Assembly (NCBI RefSeq): GCF_036898465.1
Contig: NZ_JARUMJ010000001.1
Location: forward strand, 4,712,001 to 4,776,000
Direction: 5' to 3'
DNA: 64,000 nucleotides
DNA from: Streptomyces sp. B21-105
GTDB taxonomy: Bacteria > Actinomycetota > Actinomycetes > Streptomycetales > Streptomycetaceae
The position numbers and the translations under genes are program-made. Below are positions 34,260-42,820 of the stretch, piece by piece; the stretch's first letter is position 1; each line of letters opens with the position of its first letter. The notes under the pieces are model-generated. The model ran no database searches and was not told the origin of the DNA. It worked only from the letters and a program-made list of their open reading frames with translations.

Positions 34260-34967
34260 TCAGTCGCGGTCGTCGCGCTTCGCGGCCTCCTCCTCGGCCT
34301 GCTTGGCCTGGACCTCGGGGTCCAGAACGGCCGGATCGGCGCTGCCGTCCACCGAGGTCAGGGTGGTGCCCGAGGAGGGCACCTCCGTGGCCGCCGGCGG
34401 CTCGACCAGCCAGTCCGGGTTGGCCTGCTTGTCCCACCACTTCCAGGCCGCGTACGTGCCGCCGACGGCGACGCCCAGCACGGCCAGCGCCTTGGCGAGC
34501 TTGCCCGCCCTGGCATGCCGCCGGTGCTTGCGCACCAGCTTCTCGATCTCCTTCGGCGTCACCTGACCGCGCAGGGCGGCCAGCGCGGCAGCGCCACGAG
34601 AGGCGGCTTCTTCCTTCACGGGGCCGGCCGCGGCAACCGCCTGTTCGATCCTCGGCCGGGAGTAGTCGGCCGCCTGCCGGGCGGCCAGACGGGTGCGGAC
34701 GGCGGCTTCGTGCGCGGCCAGGTCGACCTTCGGCGGGACATGCGTCAGAGCCTGTTCCAGGCGCGGTGCGACGTGGGCGCCGTACTGGACGCGGGCCTGT
34801 TCGGCGGCCAGCGACACTTTGGGCGCGAGCCGTACACGGGCCTCGTGCGCGTAGAGCGCGGCCCGTTCCTTGGCCGTGTCGGCGTAGGGCGCCACCACTT
34901 CCGCGGCGTGCAGCACGCTTCCCTTCGCCGAGCCGGTCGCGGCGCGCACGCTGTCGATGCGGGTCAC
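34260..34967 (-). CDS. DUF5324 family protein
   Basis: A 235-residue Ala-rich helical protein starting at GTG 34967 behind GAGGAGGAA. The N-terminal 150 residues are long charged helices (SVLHAAEVVAPYADTAKERA, YAHEARVRLAPKVSLAAEQARV) resembling apolipoprotein-like amphipathic repeats. A membrane segment (LAKALAVLGVAVGGTYAAWKWW) at about 160-182 is followed by an acidic tail. The pattern matches DUF5324, conserved in Streptomyces with unknown function. Confidence 0.75.
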   Translation of the reverse strand: MTRIDSVRAATGSAKGSVLHAAEVVAPYADTAKERAALYAHEARVRLAPKVSLAAEQARVQYGAHVAPRLEQALTHVPPKVDLAAHEAAVRTRLAARQAADYSRPRIEQAVAAAGPVKEEAASRGAAALAALRGQVTPKEIEKLVRKHRRHARAGKLAKALAVLGVAVGGTYAAWKWWDKQANPDWLVEPPAATEVPSSGTTLTSVDGSADPAVLDPEVQAKQAEEEAAKRDDRD

Positions 34968-35435
34968 GGGTTCCTCCTCCTCGGTGGCGTACGGTATTTC
35001 GACTTTCCACCCTTTTACGGATCATGCCTGCCGAGTGCGGTCGCGGCATGTGTGGGCGGGCATACGGGTGCTGATCACGTGCGATAGCGGACGGATTCAG
35101 GGCGCATTCGGCACATTCGGCACAACGGCAACAGAGGTCCGACAGGGCGACAAAACCGACGATGCCACGGATCGGCTCCGTTCGCTCCCGTCCCGGAGGG
35201 CTCCGGCGCGTTTTCCGTAACCGGAAGCGCCGGAACCGGAAGCGTCGGCTGCGGACCGTAGAAACCCCCTACGGAACCCCTACGGAACCCCTACGGACCC
35301 CTTACGGACCCGTCCGGGGGCCCGGAAGGCGCAGGGCGGACCCGGGGGCATCCGGAAGCGACGGTTCGGCTTCAGCCGTCCCGTGCCGTGCGAGGATCGG
35401 GGTCACAGGAAGACGACGGAAGGCAGATCAAGATC
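34968..35435 (+). promoter_or_regulatory. 468-bp region upstream of the cyclophilin gene
   Basis: Contains a short tandem repeat: AACCCCTACGG-type units, four degenerate copies at about 35262-35308. It also contains a CGGAACCGGAAGCG-like duplication around 35220-35245. No promoter could be assigned with confidence and no gene is seen. Confidence 0.45.
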
Positions 35436-35969
35436 GTGGCCGAGCACCTGTACGCCACCCTGAAGACCAGTGCCGGCGACGTCGAGATCCGGCTCTTCCC
35501 GGACCACGCCCCCAAGACGGTCAGGAACTTCGTGGAACTCGCCACCGGCGAGCGCGAGTGGGTCAACCCCGAGACGGGCGTGAAGTCCTCGGCCAGGCTC
35601 TACGACGGCACCGTCTTCCACCGGGTGATCAGCGGATTCATGATCCAGGGCGGCGATCCGCTGGGCAACGGCACCGGTGACCCCGGCTACCAGTTCGCGG
35701 ACGAGTTCCACCCGGAACTGCGATTCGACAGGCCCTACCTGCTGGCCATGGCCAACTCCGGCCCGAACACCAACGGCTCGCAGTTCTTCATCACCGTCGC
35801 CCCGACGGCCTGGCTGACCCGCAAGCACACCATCTTCGGCGAGGTCGTCGACGCGGCCGGCCAGAAGGTCGTCGACGCCATCGCGAAGGTCCAGACCAAC
35901 TCACGCACGAAGCGTCCGCTGAAGGACATCGTCATCGAGTCGGTCGTCGTGGAGCGCCGCACGACCTGA
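35436..35969 (+). CDS. ppiA: Peptidyl-prolyl cis-trans isomerase, cyclophilin type
   Basis: A 177-residue cytoplasmic cyclophilin that speeds proline isomerisation. The GTG at 35436 gives MAEHLYATLKTSAGDVEIRLFP. Active-site segments are present: FHRVISGFMIQGGDPLGNGTG (catalytic Arg, Phe, Met, Gln), LLAMANSGPNTNGSQFFIT and the tryptophan/histidine region WLTRKHTIFGEV. There is no signal peptide. A short insertion (EREWVNPETGVKSSAR) before the active-site loop is typical of the actinobacterial form. Confidence 0.95.
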   Translation: MAEHLYATLKTSAGDVEIRLFPDHAPKTVRNFVELATGEREWVNPETGVKSSARLYDGTVFHRVISGFMIQGGDPLGNGTGDPGYQFADEFHPELRFDRPYLLAMANSGPNTNGSQFFITVAPTAWLTRKHTIFGEVVDAAGQKVVDAIAKVQTNSRTKRPLKDIVIESVVVERRTT

Positions 35970-36086
35970 GTCCGGCCGGATACGCGGCGGGCCTTCGGGA
36001 ACCAAACGTCCTGCTGGTCCGTAAGGATGAGCAGGGCGGTTCCTTCACCTGCTCCGACGACTTCAGACCACCCACTGGGAGCCCAT

Positions 36087-36986
36087 ATGGACCAGGCGTC
36101 CGGCAGCCGGCAGGACGACGCACACAGCGGCCTGCCCGTCTGCTACCGGCACCCCGGCCGGGAGACCGGCGTGCGCTGCACCCGCTGCGAGCGTCCGATC
36201 TGCCCGGAGTGCATGGTCAGCGCCTCGGTCGGCTTCCAGTGCCCGACCTGCGTCCGCGAGGGCTCCGGCACCGGTCACGCCCCGAGCGCCTCGCAGCCCC
36301 GCACGATCGCGGGCGGCGCGGTGGCCGACGACCCGCACCTGGTCACGAAGATCCTCATCGGTCTCAACCTGGCGATGTTCGTGGTCCAGCTGGCGGTCGG
36401 CGACAGCTTCACCGAGCGGTTCGACCTCCTCGGCCGCGCCTTCACGCCGACCGTCGGATTCGGCGAGCTCCAGGGCGTGGCCGAAGGCCAGTGGTACCGG
36501 ATGCTGACCGCGATGTTCCTGCACGGCAGCTACATCCACATCCTGTCCAACATGCTCAGCCTCTGGTGGATCGGCGGCCCTCTCGAAGCGGCCCTGGGCC
36601 GGGCCCGCTACCTCGCCCTGTACCTGGTGTCCGGGCTCGCCGGCAGCGCGCTGGCCTATCTGCTGGCCGCGCCCAACCAGGCCTCGCTCGGCGCGTCCGG
36701 CGCTGTCTACGGGCTCTTCGGCGCGCTCGCGGTGCTGGTGCGGCGTCAGCGGTACGACATGCGTCCGGTGATCGCCCTGCTGGTGATCAACCTGGTCATC
36801 ACGTTCGGCTGGAGCGGTATCTCCTGGCAGGCGCACGTCGGCGGCCTGGTCGCCGGCCTCGTCATCGGCGCCGCCATGGTGTATGCGCCGCGTGAGCGCC
36901 GCTCCCTCGTCCAGTTCGGGACCTGCGCGTTGATGCTGGGCGTGGTCCTCATCGTCACGCTCCTGAGAACCGCCCAGCTCACCTGA
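36087..36986 (+). CDS. Rhomboid-family intramembrane serine protease with N-terminal zinc ribbon
   Basis: A 299-residue membrane protease. ATG 36087 follows GGGAG. The N-terminus carries a B-box-like zinc motif (CYRHPGRETGVRCTRCERPICPECM, then CPTC). Six membrane helices follow. The rhomboid dyad is serine in GASGAVYGLFG and histidine in WQAHVGGLVAG; the HGSYIHILSNM motif is the conserved His/Asn element of TM2. Substrates are unknown. The gene sits upstream of an intergenic DnaA-box cluster. Confidence 0.93.
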   Translation: MDQASGSRQDDAHSGLPVCYRHPGRETGVRCTRCERPICPECMVSASVGFQCPTCVREGSGTGHAPSASQPRTIAGGAVADDPHLVTKILIGLNLAMFVVQLAVGDSFTERFDLLGRAFTPTVGFGELQGVAEGQWYRMLTAMFLHGSYIHILSNMLSLWWIGGPLEAALGRARYLALYLVSGLAGSALAYLLAAPNQASLGASGAVYGLFGALAVLVRRQRYDMRPVIALLVINLVITFGWSGISWQAHVGGLVAGLVIGAAMVYAPRERRSLVQFGTCALMLGVVLIVTLLRTAQLT

Positions 36987-37299
36987 GCGCACTGTTGTCC
37001 ACAGTGTGTGGCGAATCTTGTGCACAAAGTGCGGGAACAGCTGTGCCCCCTGCCGTCGACTCACGTTTCCGCAGGCCAGGCAGGGGGCGAACAGGATTTC
37101 GAGTGAAGATGACGGCCGGTAGTTACGTCACACCGGCGTCAACCTCCGAGGGGTTATCCACAGATCTTCGTTTCTTTCCCCAAGTGTGGATACCCCTGTG
37201 GATAACTCTGTGGAGATCCATGGGCAGAGCTGGTCGGGGCGTGTGCGGCGGGTGCCGCCTGTGTGACGTCAGGGGTGTGAGGGCCTTGAAGGACCCCCG
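36987..37299. promoter_or_regulatory. Intergenic DnaA-box cluster outside oriC
   Basis: The 313-bp space between the convergent rhomboid and crgA genes has TTGTCCACA at 36995-37003 (perfect), TTATCCACA at 37154-37162 (perfect), TGTGGATAC at 37185-37193 (one mismatch) and TGTGGATAA at 37197-37205 (perfect), plus a TGTGGAGAT at 37209. It could titrate DnaA or modulate initiation, about 32 kb from oriC. No promoter is needed here because both genes end here. Confidence 0.7.
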
Positions 37300-37554
37300 T
37301 CACTTCCACTGGGTGGAGACGCCGAACCCGGCCGCGATGAACCCGAAGCCGACCACGATGTTCCAGTTGTTCAGCTGGTCGATGGGCAGCCTGCCGTCGG
37401 TGACGTAGAAGACCACGATCCAGGCGAGCCCGATGAGGAACATGGCCAGCATCACGGGTGCGACCCAGGCGCGACTGTTCAGCTTGATTGCGGTCGCCTG
37501 CTTCGCCGGGGGCGGCGTGTAGTCGGACTTCTTGCGGATACGTGACTTCGGCAC
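37300..37554 (-). CDS. crgA: Cell division protein CrgA
   Basis: An 84-residue membrane protein that, in Streptomyces, counteracts FtsZ-ring formation during sporulation and interacts with the divisome in mycobacteria. N-terminus [16 protein letters not shown], then two membrane helices, [24 protein letters not shown] and [18 protein letters not shown], with a short polar loop. Length and layout match the family exactly. It is transcribed leftward and divergent from the DUF881 gene. Confidence 0.95.
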   Translation of the reverse strand: MPKSRIRKKSDYTPPPAKQATAIKLNSRAWVAPVMLAMFLIGLAWIVVFYVTDGRLPIDQLNNWNIVVGFGFIAAGFGVSTQWK

Positions 37555-37695
37555 GAGGGTCTCTCCTGTCGATGCGCTGCGTGGCCGCGCAGGTGCTGGG
37601 TCGGGCTCGGGGGCTGCGTATTCAGGGGGCTGCTGGGCTCCCCCGGGCGTCCGTTAGCGTAGTGCTTCTACGGCGCTGAAGGAGATAAGGGTACG

Positions 37696-38565
37696 TTGAG
37701 CAATTCTGCCGACTCCCCACGGACGGGATCAACGGGTTCCGCGCCCGATCCCGGACACGTTTCTCCATCGATGTCCTCGGCGGCCCCGGACGCGGTCCCT
37801 CCGCCCGCTCCCGGTCCCGGCCGCAGGGGCGGCTTCGGCGGCTTCCGGCCGGTGCGGCTGCTCACCGTGGGCGTCTTCGCCCTCGCCGGTCTCCTCTTCT
37901 TCACCAGCTTCAACACCGCCAAGGGCACCAACATCCGCACGGACGCCTCCCTGCTGAAGTTGTCCGACCTCATCCAGGAGCGCAGCCAGAAGAACGGCGA
38001 GCTGGACGAGACGAACGGCGCCCTGCGTAACGACGTGGAATCGCTGGCGGAGGCGGACGACGGCAGCACCCAGGCCCAGGACGAGAAGCTCGCCGGCCTG
38101 GAGAAGAGCGCCGGCACCCAGAAACTCAAGGGGCGTGCGGTCACCGTCACGCTCAACGACGCCCCGCCGAACGCCACCGCCAAGCTCCCCGGCTACCCGG
38201 AGCCGCAGCCTGACTACCTGGTAATCCACCAGCAGGACCTCCAGGCCGTGGTGAACGCGCTCTGGCAGGGAGGCGCCCAGGGCATCAAGGTCATGGACCA
38301 GCGGCTGATCTCCACCAGCGCCGTCCGCTGCGTCGGCAACACCCTGATCCTCCAGGGCCGCGTCTACTCCCCGCCGTACACGATCCAGGCGGTGGGGGAC
38401 CCGGAGAAGATGCAGCAGGCGCTCGCGGACTCCCCGGCGATTCAGAACTACATGGTCTACGTGAACGTCTACGGCCTCGGCTGGAAAGTCACCGAGAACG
38501 GGACGGTGACTCTGCCGGGCTACTCGGGCACAGTGGATCTGCACTACGCCAAGCCTGTGAAGTAG
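37696..38565 (+). CDS. DUF881 family membrane-anchored protein
   Basis: A 289-residue protein. The most upstream plausible start is TTG 37696; the first ATG is at codon 26. A Pro-rich cytosolic N-terminus is followed by one membrane helix (VRLLTVGVFALAGLLFFTSFNTA), a coiled-coil stretch and the DUF881 domain (RAVTVTLNDAP, VIHQQDLQAVVNALWQGGAQGIKVMDQRL, GNTLILQGRVYSPPYTI). DUF881 proteins are extracytoplasmic, occur beside sortase, crgA and division genes in actinobacteria, and have no assigned activity. Confidence 0.88.
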   Translation: MSNSADSPRTGSTGSAPDPGHVSPSMSSAAPDAVPPPAPGPGRRGGFGGFRPVRLLTVGVFALAGLLFFTSFNTAKGTNIRTDASLLKLSDLIQERSQKNGELDETNGALRNDVESLAEADDGSTQAQDEKLAGLEKSAGTQKLKGRAVTVTLNDAPPNATAKLPGYPEPQPDYLVIHQQDLQAVVNALWQGGAQGIKVMDQRLISTSAVRCVGNTLILQGRVYSPPYTIQAVGDPEKMQQALADSPAIQNYMVYVNVYGLGWKVTENGTVTLPGYSGTVDLHYAKPVK

Positions 38566-38592
38566 CGGAGCAGCGGCCGCCGGGGGGCGCCT

Positions 38593-39318
38593 GTGTCGGT
38601 GCGGGTGATCGTCAGGACGTTCAGCGAGCTGTGTGTCACCGTGGGCGCCGTCATCGTCCTATTCGTCGTCTATGTGCTGTTCTGGACCGGAGTGCGGGCC
38701 GAGCGGGCCATGGAGGACCAGATCGACGTCCTGCACGAGCAGTGGGGGCGGCAGAGCGCGGACCCCGCCCCGAGCGCTGGCCCCGCCTCGGGCGCCGGCT
38801 CCGCCCCGAGCGCGAGCCCTACCGATGCCGCGCGACAGCCCGACTACCGCAGCGGCCGGCCCTTCGCGGTGATGTACATCCCGCGCCTTGGTTTCACGTG
38901 GAACAAGCCGGTGCTCGAGGGGACGTTGGCCGGCACGCTCAAGAAGGGGCTGGGCCATTACGCCGGGACGGCCCGGCTGGGGCAGACCGGGAACTTCTCC
39001 GTCGCCGGCCACCGCCGGACCTACGGTGACCCGTTCAAGGACTTTCCCGAGCTCAGACGGGGTGACGCCGTGGTGCTGACCGACGGGACGACCTGGTTCA
39101 CGTATCGGATCGACAAAGGGCCCTACAAAACAGTGCCCTCGGACGTCGAGGTGATCGACGCTGTGCCACGTAAGTCGGGGTACACGCGTCCGGGCCGGTA
39201 CCTGACGTTGACCACGTGCGAACCCGAATGGGGCCACAGTCACCGGCTGATCGTCTGGGCGCACCTGGACTCCACCCAGCCCGTGGAGGCAGGCGAACCC
39301 AAGGCTCTGCGCCGTTAG
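38593..39318 (+). CDS. srtE: Class E sortase
   Basis: A 241-residue sortase that anchors LAXTG-type proteins to peptidoglycan in actinomycetes. GTG 38593. An N-terminal membrane helix (CVTVGAVIVLFVVYVLFWTGV) is followed by an Ala/Pro/Ser-rich stalk and the sortase domain. The catalytic histidine is in NFSVAGHRRT, the cysteine in YLTLTTCEPEWG, and the arginine in HSHRLIVW. TLTTC is the class E form. A parS site lies inside the coding sequence (38891-38904). Confidence 0.93.
   Translation: MSVRVIVRTFSELCVTVGAVIVLFVVYVLFWTGVRAERAMEDQIDVLHEQWGRQSADPAPSAGPASGAGSAPSASPTDAARQPDYRSGRPFAVMYIPRLGFTWNKPVLEGTLAGTLKKGLGHYAGTARLGQTGNFSVAGHRRTYGDPFKDFPELRRGDAVVLTDGTTWFTYRIDKGPYKTVPSDVEVIDAVPRKSGYTRPGRYLTLTTCEPEWGHSHRLIVWAHLDSTQPVEAGEPKALRR
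38891..38904. promoter_or_regulatory. parS: Chromosomal parS site inside the first sortase gene
   Basis: GTTTCACGTGGAAC, one mismatch from the palindromic ParB consensus GTTTCACGTGAAAC. Streptomyces chromosomes carry about twenty such sites clustered around oriC, commonly inside genes. It is about 34 kb from oriC. Confidence 0.8.
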
Positions 39319-39370
39319 TCTGGTGGTGTACGGCGTGAGTCAGGTGCCGTGGTGCGACGGAAGGGACGGC

Positions 39371-39532
39371 ATGTACGGCTGGATCTGGCGGCATCTGCCG
39401 GGAAACGCGTGGCTGAAGGCGCTGATCTCGATCGTGCTGGTGGTGGCCGTGGTGTACGCGCTCTTCCAGTACGTCTTTCCGTGGGCCGAACCGCTGCTTC
39501 CCTTCAACGATGTGACGGTGGACAACCAGTGA
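39371..39532 (+). CDS. Small single-pass membrane protein upstream of pabA
   Basis: A 53-codon gene, ATG 39371 behind GGAAGGGA. The product is MYGWIWRHLPGNAWLKALIS followed by a hydrophobic helix IVLVVAVVYALFQYVFPWAEPLLPF and a short acidic tail. It overlaps pabA by 4 nt (GTGA), so the two are coupled. A similar tiny protein is found in this position across Streptomyces; its function is unknown. Confidence 0.8.
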   Translation: MYGWIWRHLPGNAWLKALISIVLVVAVVYALFQYVFPWAEPLLPFNDVTVDNQ

Positions 39533-40167
39533 GCGCGCGCATTCTCGTCGTCGACAACTACGACAGCTTCGTCTTCAACCTGGTCCAGTACCTGTACCAG
39601 CTGGGCGCCGAGTGCGAGGTCCTGCGCAACGACGAGGTCTCCACGGCCCACGCGCAGGACGGTTTCGACGGCGTTCTGCTGTCCCCCGGGCCGGGTACGC
39701 CCGAGGAGGCGGGCGTCTGCGTGGAGATGGTCCGCCACTGTGCGGACACCGGGGTTCCCGTCTTCGGCGTCTGCCTGGGCATGCAGTCGATGCAGGTGGC
39801 GTACGGCGGGGTCGTGGACCGCGCGCCGGAGCTGCTGCACGGCAAGACCTCGCCGGTGGAGCACAAGGGCAGGGGTGTCTTCGCCGGTCTGCCGTCGCCT
39901 TTCACCGCGACCCGCTACCACTCGCTGGCCGCCGAGTCGGGGACGGTCCCTGCCGAGCTCGAGGTCACCGCCCGGACCCACGACGGCATCATCATGGGCC
40001 TGCGCCACCGGGAACTGCCCGTCGAGGGCGTGCAGTTCCACCCGGAGTCGGTGCTGACCGAGCACGGGCACCGGATGCTGGCCAACTGGTTGGTGGAGTG
40101 CGGCGACGAGGGCGCGGTGGCGAGGTCGGCGGGGCTCGCCCCGGTGGTGGGCAGGGCCACGGCGTGA
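39529..40167 (+). CDS. pabA: Aminodeoxychorismate/anthranilate synthase component II (glutamine amidotransferase)
   Basis: A 212-residue class I glutamine amidotransferase that supplies ammonia for p-aminobenzoate or anthranilate synthesis. GTG 39529 gives MSARILVVDNYDSFVFNLVQYL. The oxyanion segment is LLSPGPGTPEEAG, the nucleophile cysteine is in VFGVCLGMQ, and the His/Glu pair is in VQFHPESVLTEHG. It lies between two sortase genes, an odd but conserved location in streptomycetes. The synthase partner (component I) is not in the window, so pabA versus trpG is decided by context only. Confidence 0.93.
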   Translation: MSARILVVDNYDSFVFNLVQYLYQLGAECEVLRNDEVSTAHAQDGFDGVLLSPGPGTPEEAGVCVEMVRHCADTGVPVFGVCLGMQSMQVAYGGVVDRAPELLHGKTSPVEHKGRGVFAGLPSPFTATRYHSLAAESGTVPAELEVTARTHDGIIMGLRHRELPVEGVQFHPESVLTEHGHRMLANWLVECGDEGAVARSAGLAPVVGRATA

Positions 40168-41255
40168 CCGCGCTGCGGCCCGAGCGCGAGGATTCGTACG
40201 GCGCCGCCGCGTCGTACGAGTCCTTCGGCGGTGATCCGTACGGCGCCGATCTCTACGAGGAGCAGGCGTACCGGCAGCCCGCCGACGCGGAGCAGGGGTA
40301 CCGGCCGCAGCCCGCCGACGAGGAGACGGTGGCGCTGCGGATACCACCGTCGGCCGCGTTCGGCCGTGGACCCGTACCGGCCTCTGGGGCTTCCGTCGAC
40401 GCTGCGGCCCCCGGAACCCCGGCGGGCGGCCGTGCGGCCCGCAGGAAGGCCGCAAAGGGCCGTCGTGGGCGTCGTGGCGGTACGGCTGAGGTGTCCGAGT
40501 CGTACAACGGGTCCGACGCGCCCGCGCAGGACGAGCGGCCGCTGTCGCGCGTCGAGGCGCGACGCCGGGAGCGGGCGCGCAAGCCGAGCCCGGCCGTGGT
40601 CGTCAGCCGGGCGGTCGGCGAGGTGTTCATCACCACGGGTGTGCTGATGCTGCTGTTCGTGACCTACCAGCTGTGGTGGACGAACGTGCGGGCCCATGCG
40701 CAGGCGGACCGGGAGGCGAGCAGCCTCCAGGACGACTGGGCCAGCGGCAAGCGCGCCCCCGGCACGTTCTCGCCGGGGCAGGGCTTCGCCATCCTGCACA
40801 TCCCCAAGCTGGACGTGGTGGTGCCGATCGCCGAGGGCGTCAGCAACAAGAAGGTCCTCGACAAGGGCATGGTCGGCCACTACGGCGAGGATCCGCTGGC
40901 GACGGCGATGCCCGAGGCGAAGACCGGGAACTTCGGGCTCGCGGGCCACCGCAACACCCACGGCGAGCCGTTCCGGTACATCAACAGGCTGCAGGCGGGC
41001 GACGCCATCGTCGTGGAGACGCAGAACGAGTACTTCGTCTACAAGATGACGTCGACGCTGCCGGTGACCGCGCCGAGCAACACGAGCGTGCTGGATCCGG
41101 TGCCGCCGGGTTCCGGACTCACCGGGCCGGGCCGGTACATCACCCTCACCACCTGCACGCCGGAGTTCACCAGCAAGTACCGCTTGATCGTCTGGGGCAA
41201 GATGGTCGAGGAACGGCCGCGCAGCAAGGGCAAGCCGGATGCGCTCGTCGAATAG
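40164..41255 (+). CDS. srtE: Class E sortase, long N-terminal extension
   Basis: A 363-residue sortase starting at GTG 40164, overlapping pabA by 4 nt. A cytosolic extension of about 135 residues, rich in Tyr/Glu/Pro then Arg/Lys (RRKAAKGRRGRRGG), precedes the membrane helix (VFITTGVLMLLFVTYQLWWT). The sortase domain has FGLAGHRNTHGE (histidine), YITLTTCTPEF (cysteine) and SKYRLIVWG (arginine). The length difference from its neighbours lies only in the cytosolic tail. Confidence 0.93.
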   Translation: MTALRPEREDSYGAAASYESFGGDPYGADLYEEQAYRQPADAEQGYRPQPADEETVALRIPPSAAFGRGPVPASGASVDAAAPGTPAGGRAARRKAAKGRRGRRGGTAEVSESYNGSDAPAQDERPLSRVEARRRERARKPSPAVVVSRAVGEVFITTGVLMLLFVTYQLWWTNVRAHAQADREASSLQDDWASGKRAPGTFSPGQGFAILHIPKLDVVVPIAEGVSNKKVLDKGMVGHYGEDPLATAMPEAKTGNFGLAGHRNTHGEPFRYINRLQAGDAIVVETQNEYFVYKMTSTLPVTAPSNTSVLDPVPPGSGLTGPGRYITLTTCTPEFTSKYRLIVWGKMVEERPRSKGKPDALVE

Positions 41256-41313
41256 GCGTGCGGTCCTGTAGGCGTGCGGCTCTGGAAGCGTGCGGTTCTG
41301 TAGGTGTGCAGCG
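41253..41313 (+). repeat. 16-bp tandem repeat between sortase genes
   Basis: Units TAGGCGTGCGGTCCTG (41253), TAGGCGTGCGGCTCTG (41269) and GAAGCGTGCGGTTCTG (41285) are followed by a partial TAGGTGTGC. The first unit starts at the stop codon of the upstream sortase gene. It is just upstream of the third sortase gene and might affect its expression. Confidence 0.75.
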
Positions 41314-41324
41314 AGTAGGGGCAG

Positions 41325-42086
41325 ATGAACGTGGCAGCGACCACCGGCGACACCGAGCACGATGAACACACGCGTGTGGACGCGTCCGGGCCGGCGCCGC
41401 GGCGCAGGGGCGGCCGCGTCGCCCTGGCCGTCAGTGTCTTCGGGGAGCTCCTCATCACGGTCGGCCTGGTGCTCGGCCTGTTCGTCGTCTACTCCCTGTG
41501 GTGGACCAATGTCGTCGCCGACCGGCACGCAAACCGGCAGGGCGATAAGGTGCGCGACACCTGGGAGCAGGAGAAGGACACCGGCCCGGGGGCCCTCGAC
41601 ACCAAGGACGGCATCGGCTTCCTGCACGTCCCCGCGATGAGGAACGGGGAGGTGCTGGTGATGAAGGGCACCTCGTCGAAGATCCTCAACGAAGGTGTCG
41701 CCGGCTACTACACGGACCCGAGCCAGGCGACGCTGCCGATGACGGGCAAGAAGGGCAACTTCACCCTCGCCGCCCACCGCGACGGCCACGGGGCGAAGTT
41801 CCACAACATCGACAAGCTGGACAAGGGCGACCCGATCGTCTTCGAGACGAAGGACAAGTGGTACGTCTACAAGGTGTACGACGTCCTCGACGAGACCTCG
41901 AAGTACAACGTGCAGGTCCTCGCCCAGGTCCCGAAGGAGTCCGGGAAGACCAAGGCGGGTCACTACATCACCCTGACGACCTGCACGCCGGTGTACACGT
42001 CCCGCTACCGGTACGTGGTCTGGGGGGAACTGGTGCGGGTCGAGAAGGTCGACGCCAACCGCACCCCGCCGAGGGAACTCACCTGA
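41325..42086 (+). CDS. srtE: Class E sortase, third copy
   Basis: A 253-residue sortase from ATG 41325. The membrane helix is ELLITVGLVLGLFVVYSLWWT at about 37-57. Catalytic motifs are NFTLAAHRDGHG (histidine), YITLTTCTPVY (cysteine) and SRYRYVVWGE (arginine). Compared with the other two it has a short cytosolic tail and AAHRDG in place of AGHRNT. Its stop overlaps the convergent gene at 42079 by 8 bp. Confidence 0.93.
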   Translation: MNVAATTGDTEHDEHTRVDASGPAPRRRGGRVALAVSVFGELLITVGLVLGLFVVYSLWWTNVVADRHANRQGDKVRDTWEQEKDTGPGALDTKDGIGFLHVPAMRNGEVLVMKGTSSKILNEGVAGYYTDPSQATLPMTGKKGNFTLAAHRDGHGAKFHNIDKLDKGDPIVFETKDKWYVYKVYDVLDETSKYNVQVLAQVPKESGKTKAGHYITLTTCTPVYTSRYRYVVWGELVRVEKVDANRTPPRELT

Positions 42087-42738
42087 CCGAGGCTCCCCGA
42101 GGGCTGCGGATCTCCAGCCTCCGCAGCCGGGCCCGGTGCTGACGCAGCCGGTTCTCCACGCTCTGCAGGTCGGCGCGCAGGGCGATCAGCTCTCTGCGGT
42201 GTTCGCCCGACGCCTCGATCAGGGCGTTGAACAGGGGGACGACGGTCTTGCCGAGAATGTGGGCGATGCGCTCGTCGATGCGGTCGTCGATGAGGCTGTC
42301 CAGCGAGGTGCCGCTCCTCCTGACGGAGTTTTCCACAGGGTGTGCGCGGACCTGGGCCTCCATGTCCAGCAGGTACACACGCACCTGACGTGCGACTTCG
42401 CTGTCCCTGAGCAGCATCGCGACGTTGAGGACGGCCCGGCGGGGGAAGAGGGCGAGGGTGGCTGTGCGCGACTGGATCCCACTGAGTTGCTTGAAGCAAC
42501 GCAGTTCTGCACCTGACAAGACGCGGTATCCGCTTGCTTCGAGTTCGGCTCGGTGATCGAGGACGAGCGCGCGGATCGCCGTGATGCCCACCTCGAAATA
42601 GGCGGCCGCCATCGCCGTCGTCACATGCACCCCGTCCGGCAGCAGGGACAGGGCCTTCACCCGGTCCAGGACCTCGGTCCGGTCCCGCACGCTCGCGCGC
42701 AGGGACTTGGATTCCAGCAGCACCGTTTCGTTGATCAT
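42079..42738 (-). CDS. Hypothetical protein, antirepressor-like region
   Basis: A 219-residue protein if begun at ATG 42738 (MINETVLLESKSLRASVRD); ATGs at 42759 and 42771 are alternatives and none has a clear ribosome-binding site. Residues about 30-80 (LPDGVHVTTAMAAAYFEVGITAIRALV) look like a DNA-binding helical region. The next part (LFPRRAVLNVAMLLRDSEVARQVRVYLLDME) resembles phage antirepressor-type domains (Rha/ORF6C/BRO relatives). The C-terminus is a coiled coil (IALRADLQSVENRLRQHRARL). It lies alone between sortase and pknB genes. Function is unproven. Confidence 0.6.
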   Translation of the reverse strand: MINETVLLESKSLRASVRDRTEVLDRVKALSLLPDGVHVTTAMAAAYFEVGITAIRALVLDHRAELEASGYRVLSGAELRCFKQLSGIQSRTATLALFPRRAVLNVAMLLRDSEVARQVRVYLLDMEAQVRAHPVENSVRRSGTSLDSLIDDRIDERIAHILGKTVVPLFNALIEASGEHRRELIALRADLQSVENRLRQHRARLRRLEIRSPRGASVR

Positions 42739-42820
42739 GCTCGGTAAATGAGTCGGCATAAGTGAAGACACGATCGTTTGATGAGCGTGCGTTCGAGCGT
42801 TCGACGGTCGGAGGACAGAG

